Below are positions 52,167 through 62,200 of a DNA stretch of 64,000 nt, piece by piece. The DNA is from Anaerolineae bacterium (lineage in GTDB: Bacteria > Chloroflexota > Anaerolineae > Anaerolineales > E44-bin32). The notes under the pieces are model-generated. The model did no database searches. It had not been told where the DNA came from and saw only the letters and a list, made by a program, of their open reading frames with translations. How positions within the stretch are numbered: the first letter of the stretch is position 1; the number at the start of each line of letters is the position of its first letter. The position numbers and the translations under genes were made by a program. Where the stretch lies: contig DUEZ01000081.1 of NCBI GenBank assembly GCA_011174825.1, forward strand, positions 21,303 to 85,302, written 5' to 3'.

Positions 52167-55100
52167 TTACCGCCTCGCTTCTGCTCCCCTATTGTTGTTG
52201 CATCAAGTATTGATAAGACCTCGCTCTCCACTTGGCGGTGTCGGTAATGAAGCAATTCGATGGCATGTGCAGGACATTCGCCGATACAACAGCCGCACCC
52301 TTGACAGATAGCAGGTTCGATATACGCCGTTCCAATCACACCTCCTACACCGATCGTCTCAGGATCGATCTTTGGTACGCCATATGGGCAGATGCGTACA
52401 CAGGTAAGACAGCCAACGCAGGCATCCGGATCGACGTATGCTATCGCTCCACCAGCCGATAATGTATCACGAGACAGGATGGTGGCTGCACGAGATGCGG
52501 CTGCTTGTGCCTGTACGATCGTTTCGTCGAGGAGCTTGGGATAATGCGCAGTTCCGGCCAAGAAAATTCCGTCGCTGGCGAAATCAACCGGTCTGAGTTT
52601 GACGTGTGCCTCAAGGAACCAGCCATCTAGATCCACTGGGACTTTTAGGGTCGTGCCTAATTCACGGCTGCCTTGTGCCGGAACCATGGGCATCGACAAG
52701 ACAAGAAGGTCCGGGTTTAGAGACAGCGTGGTGCCAAGTGCCGTATCTACAGTGTGCACATGGATTGGACCCTGCTCACCAGAGAAGTCGACCTCGGGTC
52801 GATGCGCAGGATCGTATCGGGCGAAAATGATTCCCTGCTCAAGCGCTTGTCGATAGAGCCGCTCTTTAAATCCATAGGTGCGGATGTCGCGATGTAAGAT
52901 CACCACTTGAGCGGACGGGTAACGCACCTTGAATTGGAGAGCGTTCTTTAAAGCGACCGAGCAACATATCCGGGCGCAATAATCCTCCGCTGGGCCAACG
53001 CATTGGATCATGACCACTTGATTTACACGCTGAAGCTCAAGCGGTGGCTTAGAGGGTGGTTCAGTAAGGCCCATCTCGTGGGCAAGAAGTGCTTCAAATT
53101 GACCTTGGGTGAGGATGCGTTGATGAGAGCCATATCCATAATCCGCACCTCGATATTCCTCACCACCTGTGGCTACAATCGTCACGCCGTGTGTTATTTC
53201 CTCAATGTCCTTGTCTTCTTGTCGGATCCGTGAGGTGAAGTCACCGACAAACCCTTTCGTATCTATGACTTCACTCGCGGTATGGACTGTGAGCATGGGG
53301 TGATTGGTTACGCGCGCCGTTAAATCGACCAGGTATGTCTGAGGGTCAAGCTGTTCATCCGTGTCGGAGAGATGGATATCGAATTGCATGGAACGCAGGT
53401 TCCCGCCTAGGTTGGGTTCGCGCTCCACCAAATGCACGGGATAACCCTGATCTGCTAATGTCAAGGCGGCGTTCATTCCCGCAGGTCCGCCTCCGATCAC
53501 CAGAGCGGATTGGGTCACAGGGACGGGCGTTTTTTGGAGAGGCTCTTGGGTTACAACTCGGGTCACGGCCATGCGCACCAAGTCTTCCGCCTTAGCGGTA
53601 GCGACCTCAGGTTCATCTGAGTGGACCCAGGAACAGTGGTTGCGGATGTTGGCCATGGCAAAGAGATGCTCGTTTAATCCGGCCTGCCGTAGGCAATCCT
53701 GGAACAACGGGCCATGGGTGACGGGTGTGCAGGAGGCAACGACAACCCGATTGAGGTTGTGTTCCTTGATGCTTTCCTGGATGGCATTCGTGCTGTCCTG
53801 AGAACATGCGTACAGTAAGCGATCAGCGTGGACAACGTAAGGCAGCTCAGAGGCATACGTCCGTACAGCTTCTACATCAAGGTAACCTGCGATATTTGAA
53901 CCGCAGTGACAGACGAAGACGCCGACGCGCGGGGTCTCGTCAGCAACATCTTGTTCGGGAGGGTATGTCTCCTGGCGCGTTAATGTGCCTCGGCCGGGTG
54001 CCAAGAGGGCCGCTGCGCGACCAGCGGCACCGCTGGCGTCAACAACAGACTCGGGGATGTCCTTCGGTTCCCGGAAGGGTCCGATTGCGTAGATACCAGA
54101 TCGTGAAGTCTCGATAGGTTGGAAGGCTTGGGTTTGGCAGAAGCCGTATTCGTCGAGCTCGATGCCCAAGGTGTTGGCTAAGTGCTGAACCGACTCAGAT
54201 ATTTCCATTCCTACGGAGAGGACAACGAGGTCGTAGGCTTCTTCAATAATCAGGGATCGGGTATCAGGGATCGGGGATTGGTCTGAATCCTGATTCCTGA
54301 TCCCTGATACCTGATCCCTTGCATAGCGTACGATGAGATTGCTGGTTTCTGGATCTTCCTTGATCTCCGATACACGACATCTTGTGTACTTGACTCCATA
54401 TTGTTCTTGAGCGCGTTGGTAATAAGCCTCATATCCCTTACTGAATGCGCGCACGTCCATCATCAGGATGTTAACTTCGGCTTCGGGGTCATGATCTCTA
54501 ATCAAGATGGCTTCTTTGGTGGCGTAGGTGCAGCAAACTGAAGAACAATAATCGTGACTTTGATCTCGCGAGCCGACGCACTGCAGGAAAGCGATTCGTT
54601 GGGCTGGGCGTCCATCCGATGGACGTTTCACATGCCCTGTTGTAGGTCCAGAGGCAGAGAGCAGGCGTTCAAGCTGGAGGGAGGTGATGACATTAGGATA
54701 TCGGCCTAGCCCGAATTCCCCTGCCTGTTCCGCTTGGTAGACTTCGAATCCGGGTGCAAGGATGAGCGCACCTACTTCGATTTGCTCTGTTCGTTCGACC
54801 ATATCGTGGTCGATGGCATCGGTGCCGCAAACGTACTCACACGCAAGACACTCCGAGCACAGACCGCACTGCAGGCAGCGTTGAGCTTCCGCTCGGGCCT
54901 GGTGCTCTGTCAGTCCGAGCACGACCTCACGGAAGCTTGTCACGCGCTCTTCCATGGATAATAAAGCCGGTTCTATGCGCGCTTGCAGGTTGACCTCCCC
55001 AGAAGCTACCTTTTGGGCAACCTCCTCACGACTTAACTTAACGACTGGAGGGGCTTCGACCTCGCCCTTCTCCAAGGTTTCGCCTTGCAGGTAGCGGTGG

Positions 55101-56752
55101 ATTGAATCAGCAACTCGATGTCCAAGCGCGATGGCTTCGATGATGTAGCTGGCGCCGGTTTTCCGGCCACCGACGATGAAAACGCCGGGAACATCGCTGG
55201 CCAGTGTATTACGGTCGACCTTTAGGTCTTCAAATTGCGGATCGAGGAAGCTGAGGTCCGACTGCTGTCCAACGGTTCCGATCACGGTCTCAACTTCTAG
55301 GGTGTATTCGGTACCGGGCTCGATCTTGGGACGGCGCCGACCACTTTCATCAACCGTCATTCCCTTGCCCGTTCGTGCGAATTCAACGCCGCTGACCATT
55401 CCATCTTCCGTCAATATGCGCGTGAGTGTTGTATGCTCAAGCAGACGAATGCCTTCGGCCTCGATGGCTGCGACCTCCCAATGGTAGGCAGGTAGTTCAC
55501 CTCTCGGTCGATCAAGAGCCATGTAGACTTCTTCCGCGCCCAGACGTCGAGCGACAGCGGCGGCGTCGAGAGCGGTTATGCCGCCTCCTACCACAGCCAC
55601 CTGGTTTCCAATTGAGATCGGTTCACCAAGATTGATCTTACGAAGGAAAGTAGCGGCCGAGATGACACCATCCGCATCTTCGCCCTCAACACCGAGGGAG
55701 TGATCGCGGGTGGAAATCCCGGTTGCCAGGCAGACGGCGTTGTAACCTTCCTCGAGTAATCGAACCGGATCGCGGACGGGTGAGTCAGTCTTCAACACAA
55801 CACCGAGGGCCAGGATATCGTCGATGTCTTGCTGCAACACGCCTTTAGGGAGACGATGGGCAGGGATACCGACCCGCATCATTCCACCGGCTACCGGTAG
55901 CGCCTCATAGACGGTCACACCGTAACCCTGCTTTACTAAGTCATGAGCCGCTGTCAATCCTGCAGGCCCAGCTCCGACCACAGCCACCCATTCAGGCCGG
56001 GTTCGGGGAACTGGTTCTACTTTTTCGCGACCATAAGCGAGAGCGTAATCGACGACGAAACGCTTGAGTGACATGATGCCTACTGACTCGTCCACTAGGG
56101 CTCGAGTGCAGTAACCCTCGCAAGGGTGATGGCAGGTTCGACCACAAACGCTTGGGAAGGGATTATCTTCTTTGATAACGCGCAAAGCCTCGCGGTAGCG
56201 GCCTTCAGCGATCAACGCGATATAACCCTGAGCACGCTGATTGACAGGGCAGGCATTACGGCAAGGCGCGGTGCCGAGTTTCTCGATCGCATACGCGTTG
56301 GGCACGGCTTGAGGATAGAGTTTAAAGGCAGCTCTTCGATCTGAGAGACCTTGATTGAACAAGTCTGGGAGGGTGACGGGGCAGACCTCGGCGCAATCTC
56401 CGCAACCGACACATTTTTCCAGATCGATGTAACGTGGTTTATGACGCAGCGTGACGGTGAAATGTCCTGGTTGGCCCTCGATACCCGTCACCTCAGAATC
56501 GACCATCAGATCGATATTGAGATGTCGACCGGTCTCGACCAACTTTGGGCTGATGATGCACATGGCGCAATCATTGGTGGGGAATGTCTTATCAAGCTGC
56601 GCCATGTGTCCACCGATGGCGGAGTTACTTTCAACGAGATAGACGCGATAGCCTTGCTCAGCCAAGTCCAGGCTGGCCTGCATACCGGCGATGCCGCCCC
56701 CAACCACAAGCACCGCACCAGTAACAGTATCGGTATCGCGTTGTGCACTCAT
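52163..56752 (-). CDS. Giant HdrA(1): HdrA with inserted GltD/NfnB-like module
   Basis: The 1529-residue flavoprotein is more than twice the size of methanogen HdrA (about 650). Order: FAD Rossmann (VLVVGGGIAGMQASLDLA, 14-31) with TNDCAMCIISPKLVE; a [4Fe-4S] site CVGCGDCAEVCP (~115); a GltD-type insertion with CRNACPVNQRAQGYI and CGRTCHHPCEGYC, a second FAD site (VAVVGAGPAGLTAAHDL, ~255) and an NAD(P) site (VAVVGGGITALDAAAVA, ~390); a cysteine cluster CLQCGLCSECLACEYVC (~640); HdrA blocks FLQCVGSRD and CSSVCCTYATKEA; GVFVCHCGSNIAG and NIRNHCSWVHS; a third FAD fold (ALVIGGGPAGMNAALTLA); and two C-terminal ferredoxin motifs (CVGCLTCVRICP, CQGCGCCIGECP). A palindromic repeat adds about 20 residues near 830-850. 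It could bifurcate electrons between NAD(P)H, ferredoxin and the MetFV/HdrCB branch. Confidence 0.93.
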   Translation of the reverse strand: MSAQRDTDTVTGAVLVVGGGIAGMQASLDLAEQGYRVYLVESNSAIGGHMAQLDKTFPTNDCAMCIISPKLVETGRHLNIDLMVDSEVTGIEGQPGHFTVTLRHKPRYIDLEKCVGCGDCAEVCPVTLPDLFNQGLSDRRAAFKLYPQAVPNAYAIEKLGTAPCRNACPVNQRAQGYIALIAEGRYREALRVIKEDNPFPSVCGRTCHHPCEGYCTRALVDESVGIMSLKRFVVDYALAYGREKVEPVPRTRPEWVAVVGAGPAGLTAAHDLVKQGYGVTVYEALPVAGGMMRVGIPAHRLPKGVLQQDIDDILALGVVLKTDSPVRDPVRLLEEGYNAVCLATGISTRDHSLGVEGEDADGVISAATFLRKINLGEPISIGNQVAVVGGGITALDAAAVARRLGAEEVYMALDRPRGELPAYHWEVAAIEAEGIRLLEHTTLTRILTEDGMVSGVEFARTGKGMTVDESGRRRPKIEPGTEYTLEVETVIGTVGQQSDLSFLDPQFEDLKVDRNTLASDVPGVFIVGGRKTGASYIIEAIALGHRVADSIHRYLQGETLEKGEVEAPPVVKLSREEVAQKVASGEVNLQARIEPALLSMEERVTSFREVVLGLTEHQARAEAQRCLQCGLCSECLACEYVCGTDAIDHDMVERTEQIEVGALILAPGFEVYQAEQAGEFGLGRYPNVITSLQLERLLSASGPTTGHVKRPSDGRPAQRIAFLQCVGSRDQSHDYCSSVCCTYATKEAILIRDHDPEAEVNILMMDVRAFSKGYEAYYQRAQEQYGVKYTRCRVSEIKEDPETSNLIVRYARDQVSGIRNQDSDQSPIPDTRSLIIEEAYDLVVLSVGMEISESVQHLANTLGIELDEYGFCQTQAFQPIETSRSGIYAIGPFREPKDIPESVVDASGAAGRAAALLAPGRGTLTRQETYPPEQDVADETPRVGVFVCHCGSNIAGYLDVEAVRTYASELPYVVHADRLLYACSQDSTNAIQESIKEHNLNRVVVASCTPVTHGPLFQDCLRQAGLNEHLFAMANIRNHCSWVHSDEPEVATAKAEDLVRMAVTRVVTQEPLQKTPVPVTQSALVIGGGPAGMNAALTLADQGYPVHLVEREPNLGGNLRSMQFDIHLSDTDEQLDPQTYLVDLTARVTNHPMLTVHTASEVIDTKGFVGDFTSRIRQEDKDIEEITHGVTIVATGGEEYRGADYGYGSHQRILTQGQFEALLAHEMGLTEPPSKPPLELQRVNQVVMIQCVGPAEDYCARICCSVALKNALQFKVRYPSAQVVILHRDIRTYGFKERLYRQALEQGIIFARYDPAHRPEVDFSGEQGPIHVHTVDTALGTTLSLNPDLLVLSMPMVPAQGSRELGTTLKVPVDLDGWFLEAHVKLRPVDFASDGIFLAGTAHYPKLLDETIVQAQAAASRAATILSRDTLSAGGAIAYVDPDACVGCLTCVRICPYGVPKIDPETIGVGGVIGTAYIEPAICQGCGCCIGECPAHAIELLHYRHRQVESEVLSILDATTIGEQKRGGK
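54252..54319. repeat. In-frame palindromic repeat inside HdrA(1)
   Basis: AGGGATCGGGTATCAGGGAT (left) is nearly complementary to ATCCCTGATACCTGATCCCT (right). It encodes the SGIRNQDSDQSPIPDTRS stretch without breaking the frame. Same family as 6019, 7034, 20371 and 61267. Confidence 0.85.
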
Positions 56753-57522
56753 GTCGCTACTTTCTCCAGCGCGTCGCTGACCTTACGTAGCAATTCTTCG
56801 GGTGGAACTGGTTTCTGTAAATACGCCTCGACGCTCATGTCGCGGCCCGTTTCAAGCTCATAGCGTCGACGACTTGCGTCTTCGACTACCGTTGTTAGAA
56901 CGAGAATCGGCAAGCCGGCGAACGAAGGTTCACTACGTAGTTCACGGATCACAGCGAACCCATCCATTCTAGGCATCAAGAGGTCCAAAATCAGGAGATC
57001 GGGGGTTCGCTTGCGAACCATTTCCAGACATTGTTGACCGTCATTCGCTGAGGCCACCTGATAAGGATGGCTCTCTAGCACGGTTGTGATGGCTTCGAGA
57101 ATATCCGGGTCGTCGTCTGCCACGATGATAAAAGGCTGCTCAACAATCGCGCTCACCTGGCGGATGATTTCGTCCGGTGGCGCGGGTTTTTCGATGTAAG
57201 CTTGAACATCCATAGCCAGACCGGTTTCCAGCTCGTAACGCCGGTAAGCAGCGTCCTCAATTACGGTGGTCAAGATGATGATGGGTAAGCCAACGTATTT
57301 TGGATCACCTCGCAATTCCTGGATCACCGCGAAGCCGTCCATGCGGGGCATCATCATGTCCAAGATGAGAAGATCAGGGGTTTCTTGTTGGATAAGTTCC
57401 ATGCATTGCAACCCATCACGGGCGGTGGCTAATCGGTAGTCTCGCGTTTCCAGGATTGCTGTGATACCTTCAACGATATCTGGGTCGTCATCCACGATCA
57501 TGACGTAGGGTTGCTGCTTCAT
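56749..57522 (-). CDS. Response-regulator protein with two receiver domains
   Basis: The 257-residue protein consists of two REC domains and nothing else. Domain 1 (5-125): acidic pocket DDD at 11-13, phospho-acceptor Asp55 (LLILDMMMPRMDG), Lys112. Domain 2 (130-250): DDD at 137-139, Asp180 (LLILDLLMPRMDG), Lys237. The two halves are closely similar over their whole length, so they arose by duplication. No DNA-binding or enzymatic output domain is present, suggesting a phospho-relay or protein-protein control role. It overlaps the sensor kinase stop and the HdrA(1) start by 4 nt each. Confidence 0.93.
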   Translation of the reverse strand: MKQQPYVMIVDDDPDIVEGITAILETRDYRLATARDGLQCMELIQQETPDLLILDMMMPRMDGFAVIQELRGDPKYVGLPIIILTTVIEDAAYRRYELETGLAMDVQAYIEKPAPPDEIIRQVSAIVEQPFIIVADDDPDILEAITTVLESHPYQVASANDGQQCLEMVRKRTPDLLILDLLMPRMDGFAVIRELRSEPSFAGLPILVLTTVVEDASRRRYELETGRDMSVEAYLQKPVPPEELLRKVSDALEKVAT

Positions 57523-58742
57523 TGCTCCCCCCTTCTGACAGCCGATGAGGGATTGGATTGATTCGACTGTCTTTGATGTTCCTCGGCTTTAAGTGTTGAT
57601 CCGCCCGGTATACGCAGTGTTCGAGGGATCGTAATGGTAAATTTACATCCATCTTTTCCTGATTGGTAGGGGCTTTCGACCTCGATTTTTCCCTCGTGAG
57701 CGTCCATGATCTTCTTGGCGATCGACAAGCCAAGTCCCGCCCCGCCATATTCTGCAACGTTACTGGCCCGAAAGAAATCATCGAATATGTGTTCCTGATC
57801 CTCGGGTGGGATTCCGATCCCTTCATCAAGCACCTCGATCACCAGCGCATCTGGCTCATCGTGGGCCGATAGTGTCACGGTGCTCCCTTCGGGAGAGAAC
57901 TTCACGGCGTTGGCCAGCAGGTTGGAGATGACCTGCTTCAAACGTCGACGTGCGGAAACGATCTGTTTGAATTCAGTTGGTGCAACCGCTTTGAGGTGGA
58001 TATTGTTTTGAGAAGCCGCCAGTCGTACTTCCTCGATGGCCTCAGAACCGATTTCGTTGGGTTCAACCCATTCAAAGTCTGCCCGGATCTGTTCAGGCTG
58101 TATTCGGGCGAAGTCGAGAATATCGCTAATCAGGTTTCGTAGATCACTCAGTCGCAATGTGCTCCGTTCGAGCAATCGCTGCTGTTTCGGGGAAAGCTCA
58201 CCCGCATATCCACCGATCAAGATCTGAAGGTAATTTTCAACGGCGGCGAGCGGTCGTTTTAATTCATGGGAGACGATGGAGAGGAAGTAGGTAAGGGTAC
58301 CAGTAGCGTTGGTCATTCTTTGGCGGATGATGGAAGCTACACGCTGAGAGATGATGGAACCAATCTCGGGTTGTTCGGTCATAAGTGCGCGCAGTTTTGT
58401 GCCGGGAATGGAGAGGATCTTCGTCTCCTCGAGACAGATTCCGGAAGAGGTGTACTCATAGGGTGGCACCAAACTTGACCATCCAACGGTGAATCCCGGT
58501 CCGACGGCACTAATCACGGCTCGGCGTGGTGTACCTGTGCGACCTAATTGAACGATCTTTTCAAGCGAAACTTTCCCGTTGAGAATTAAATAGAGTTTCT
58601 CGGCTGAGGCGTCCTCAGAGAAAAGCGTTGTCCCTTCTGGATGTACCTCTTCGCTTGTTAAGCGTGCAATTTGAGCTAACGTTTCATTTGAAAGATCGGC
58701 GAACAGATCAAATCGTTCAAGAATGTCAGTCGTTGTCGACAT
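57519..58742 (-). CDS. Sensor histidine kinase with N-terminal cyclic-nucleotide-binding-like domain
   Basis: The 407-residue protein has no membrane segment. Residues ~5-125 form a cNMP-binding (CRP-like) barrel (LERFDLFADLSNETLAQIARL, LYLILNGKVSLEK). A HisKA helix follows with phospho-accepting His159 (SIVSHELKRPLAAVENY), then HATPase_c with N-box VISNLLANAVKFSPEG, G1 VLDEGIGIPPED and G2 GGAGLGLSIAKKIMDAHEG. It is therefore a soluble kinase that may sense a nucleotide or a redox signal. The ATG at 58742 is preferred (AGGTGG upstream); a GTG at 58751 is also in frame. It overlaps the Sec-MvhD gene by 17 nt and the receiver gene by 4 nt. Its location inside an hdr operon is unusual. Confidence 0.93.
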   Translation of the reverse strand: MSTTTDILERFDLFADLSNETLAQIARLTSEEVHPEGTTLFSEDASAEKLYLILNGKVSLEKIVQLGRTGTPRRAVISAVGPGFTVGWSSLVPPYEYTSSGICLEETKILSIPGTKLRALMTEQPEIGSIISQRVASIIRQRMTNATGTLTYFLSIVSHELKRPLAAVENYLQILIGGYAGELSPKQQRLLERSTLRLSDLRNLISDILDFARIQPEQIRADFEWVEPNEIGSEAIEEVRLAASQNNIHLKAVAPTEFKQIVSARRRLKQVISNLLANAVKFSPEGSTVTLSAHDEPDALVIEVLDEGIGIPPEDQEHIFDDFFRASNVAEYGGAGLGLSIAKKIMDAHEGKIEVESPYQSGKDGCKFTITIPRTLRIPGGSTLKAEEHQRQSNQSNPSSAVRRGEQ

Positions 58743-59214
58743 CTTCGCCACCTAGAATGTGTTCAGCCTGCTCATGGTTCCTTTGTTGAGCGCGCGCTCC
58801 GTTTGTGCGGAGTGGATTGGGCCCCATTTGACGAATCTCAGCCGTGATCTCTGCCGCGGAGAAGGTAAACTCACCAGCCATGGCGGCTGAGACATTGATC
58901 ATCTGAAGTCGCTGGCCTTCAAGGCCGATGCTTTCCAGCAGACCTCGGGTGTATTCTATCCTGCGTCGGGCGTTAACATTACCTTCCAGGTAATGACAGT
59001 CGCCGGGCAGTCAACCGGCGACCAGCACGCCGTCGGCCCCATCTTCGAAGGCGCGCAATATGTGAATCACATCCACCCGACCGCTGCACATGACCTCGAT
59101 GATCTTGATCGCTGTTGGGTATTGAATCCGCAAGCTGCCGGCGAGATCAGCGGCATTATATGCACAATGACTGCAACAAAACGCGACGACTTGCGGCTCG
59201 AATTCCTCCATCAT
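58726..59214 (-). CDS. MvhD-like electron-transfer selenoprotein (UGA read as Sec68)
   Basis: The frame runs from ATG 59214 (overlapping the HdrA(2) stop; an in-frame TTG at 59217 is also possible) to TGA 58726-58728 with one internal TGA at 59011-59013. Read through, it yields 162 residues that match the paralogue at 51711 on both sides of the UGA: FCCSHCAYNAADLAG and EVMCSGRVDV before, then VLVAG-U-LPGDCHYLEGN, NARRRIEYTRGLLESIGLE and MGPNPLR after. The UGA falls exactly on the Cys of VMVAGCLEGDC. A perfect 8-bp hairpin starts 15 nt downstream. The Sec would sit at or beside the [2Fe-2S] cluster. Sec-containing MvhD/VhuD proteins are known in methanogens and some bacteria. A standard caller would give a 67-residue fragment. 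Confidence 0.9.
58977..59013 (-). promoter_or_regulatory. SECIS-like element with UGA codon
   Basis: UGA at 59011-59013 (complement), 15 nt spacer, then CATTACCT/AGGTAATG (58995-58988 and 58984-58977), a perfect 8-bp stem with loop GGA. The loop lies 24-26 nt after the UGA. The Cys paralogue has no such hairpin at the matching place. Confidence 0.75.
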
Positions 59215-62200
59215 CAATTCCAGTCTTCCTTCATGAGGGCGTCAAGTTTGACCATAATTTGGTCGTCCTTCTGGTGAGCTACGGTGATAGCCTTGGCCGG
59301 GCATTCGGCAGCACAAGTGCCACAGCCATGGCAGATGGTTGGTTCAATATAGGCCGCTCCCAGGATCTCTCCAATACCTAGACGATCCTCAAAGATCTGA
59401 GGCACATCGAACGGGCAAACACGAACACAAGTCAGGCAGCCAACACATTTCTCTGGGTCGACTTGGGCGATCACGCCTCCTGACGTCAAGGTAGGTTGAG
59501 AGAGAATACGGGCGGCTCGAGATGCCGCTGCTTGAGCCTGCACAATGGTCTCGTCAAGGAATTTAGGATAATGAGCCATACCGGCCATAAAATAACCGTC
59601 GGAGGAGAAATCCACCGGGCGAAGCTTGATGTGAGCTTCTAGGAAGAAGCCGTTCGCATCAAGAGAGCACTTAAAACGGGAGGCCAATTCGTCGGCCCCC
59701 TCAGCGGGAATGACCGGGTTGCTCAACATAAGCAGATCGGGGCGAAGGACAATTTCTTCACCTAGCGTGTGATCGCGCACGCGAATCTGCAACGCACCAT
59801 CTTGTAAGTGTACCTCTGGCTTGGAATCATCATCATAGCGTACGAACAGCACACCGGCGCGGCGAGCTTCTGTGTAAAGACGCTCTTTGAAGCCGTAGGT
59901 ACGTATGTCTTTGTAAAGTATGGTCACACGAGCATCAGGGTTCATGCGCTTCAGGGTCAAAGCGTTCTTGATCGCCGTTGTGCAGCAAATACGTGCGCAG
60001 AACCGGTCAGCGGGGCCGACGCAGAGGATCATCGCCACATCGTTCGGCAACTGTTTCCCGAGTGCCTCCCATGCGGTTTCGACTCGACCGTTCTGGCTAT
60101 GCCCACCTGCCATAGCAAGTAGTCCTTCGAATTCCAGTCCGGTTACGATCCGAGGATTGGACCCATATTGGTACTCTTGACCGCGATACTCGCGACCACC
60201 TGTGGCGAGTATGGTCACGCCGTGATTGACCTTGGTTTGATCCTCAGAGCCGTTCTGCAACCACGTGGTGAACTTGCCCATGAACCCATCGGTTTTCACC
60301 ACTTGATGACCCCGATAGACGTGAATTCGAGGATCACCCTCGACACGTCCGATCAAGTCCTGTAGGAGTGACTGCGGATCATCTCCAGTGATGGTCGTGT
60401 AGATTTGCCGCAGGTTTCCCCCCAGTGCATCTTGACGTTCGACCAGGTGTACATCAAAGCCGCCCTGTGCCAGGGAAAGGGCGGACATCATCCCTGCCAC
60501 ACCTCCACCGACAACCAGTGCACTATGCTCGATCTCCACCTCAGTTGTAACGAGAGGCTGAAGTGTGGAAGCGCGAGCAATGGCCATACGTGTCAGCTCT
60601 TTCGCTTTTACCGTGGCCGCCTGTCGATCGTGCGAGTGGACCCAGGAGCATTGGTTGCGGATGTTAGCCATTTCGAAGAGCGCGGGGTTTAACCCGGCAG
60701 CGCGGATGCTGTCCTGAAAGAGGGGCGCATGGGTGTGGGGTGTGCAAGAAGAGACGACCACACGATTGAGCCCCAATTCTTCCACGGTCTCGGTGATGTG
60801 AACCACGGTGTCTTGTGAGCAGGTATAGAGGTTGTCCTCAGCGTGGATGACGCCGGGGAGGGTTTTTGCATATTCGGCTACCCCGGGTACATCCAGGAAG
60901 CCACCGATGTTGGATCCGCAGTGGCAGATAAATACACCGATGCGGGGTTCCTCCCCGAGGACATCGCGTTCGGGTGGGTATTCCCGCCTACGGGTCAGTG
61001 TATGCCGCGAGTTGGCAAGTAAACCGGCAGCGTGGGCGGCAGCCCCACTGGCATCGATCACGGATTCGGGGATGTCTTTTGGTTCTCGGAATGGGCCAAC
61101 GGCGTAAATTCCGGGACGGGAGGTCTCTAGCGGGTTGAAGGAGGTCGTGTGGCAGAAACCGTAGTCATCCAGCTCGATGCCCAATTTCCGTCCCAGATCT
61201 TTGACCGATTGAGATATTTCCATGCCCACGGAAAGGACAACGAGGTCGAATTCCTCTTCAACGAACAGGGATTGGGGATCAGGGATTGGGGATCCGTTAC
61301 CCTCCTGATCCCCAATCCCCAATCCCTGATCCCTTGCGTAACGTAGGATAAGGTTCTTCGTTTCCGGATTCTCCTGGAGTTCCGAGATCCGGCAGCGGGT
61401 GTACTCGATCCCATACTGATCCTGTGCGCGCTGGTAGTAGGACTGGTAACCCTTGCTGAAGGCCCGCATGTCGATCATGAAGACATGTGCCTGCGCCTCG
61501 GGATCGTGCTCCTTGATCATCACCGCTTCCTTGGTGGCGTACATGCAGCACACGGCTGAGCAGTAATCGTGGCTTTGGTCACGCGAGCCGACACATTGCA
61601 GGAAGGCGATCTTTTTCGCCGGCTCATCATCCGATGGACGCTGTACGTGACCTGCGGTGGGCCCCGAGGCGGACAACAGACGTTCTAACTGCAAGGCGGT
61701 GATCACGTTCGGGTATCGCCCCAAGCCGTATTCTTGAGAGAGTTCGGCTTGATAAATCTGATAACCCGGGGCTAAGATTACGGCCCCTACTTGTACCTGC
61801 TCGATCTGTTCCACCATATTGTGATCAACGGCATCGCGACCGCAAACGTATTGACAGGAAAGACATTCGGAGCAGATCGCGCAACCCAGGCAACGAGCGG
61901 CCTCAGCTTGAGCGAGCTCGTCGGTGTAACCCAACTCAATCTCTTCGAAACTGCTCAGACGCTCCTCGATAGGAAGTTCCGGCATCGGGATACGATCCTG
62001 CGGTCGGATTTCACCGCGCATCACACGCTCTTGGAGTTCGTCGTGGCTGAATTTCACGACCGGTAGCTCTGGTTTTTGGAGCGGTTCGAGCTCCTCCCCC
62101 TGTAGGTATCGATGAATGCTCTCTGCTGCTTTATGTCCGGCGTCGACCGCCTCGATCGCAAATGCGGTTCCAGTGACACTATCGCCAGCTGCGAATACAC

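Noticed and set aside
59011..59217. Interpretation of the short mvhD frame as a pseudogene or truncated protein
   Set aside because: Similarity to the paralogue continues in the same frame after the UGA to the natural end, and a hairpin lies at SECIS distance.
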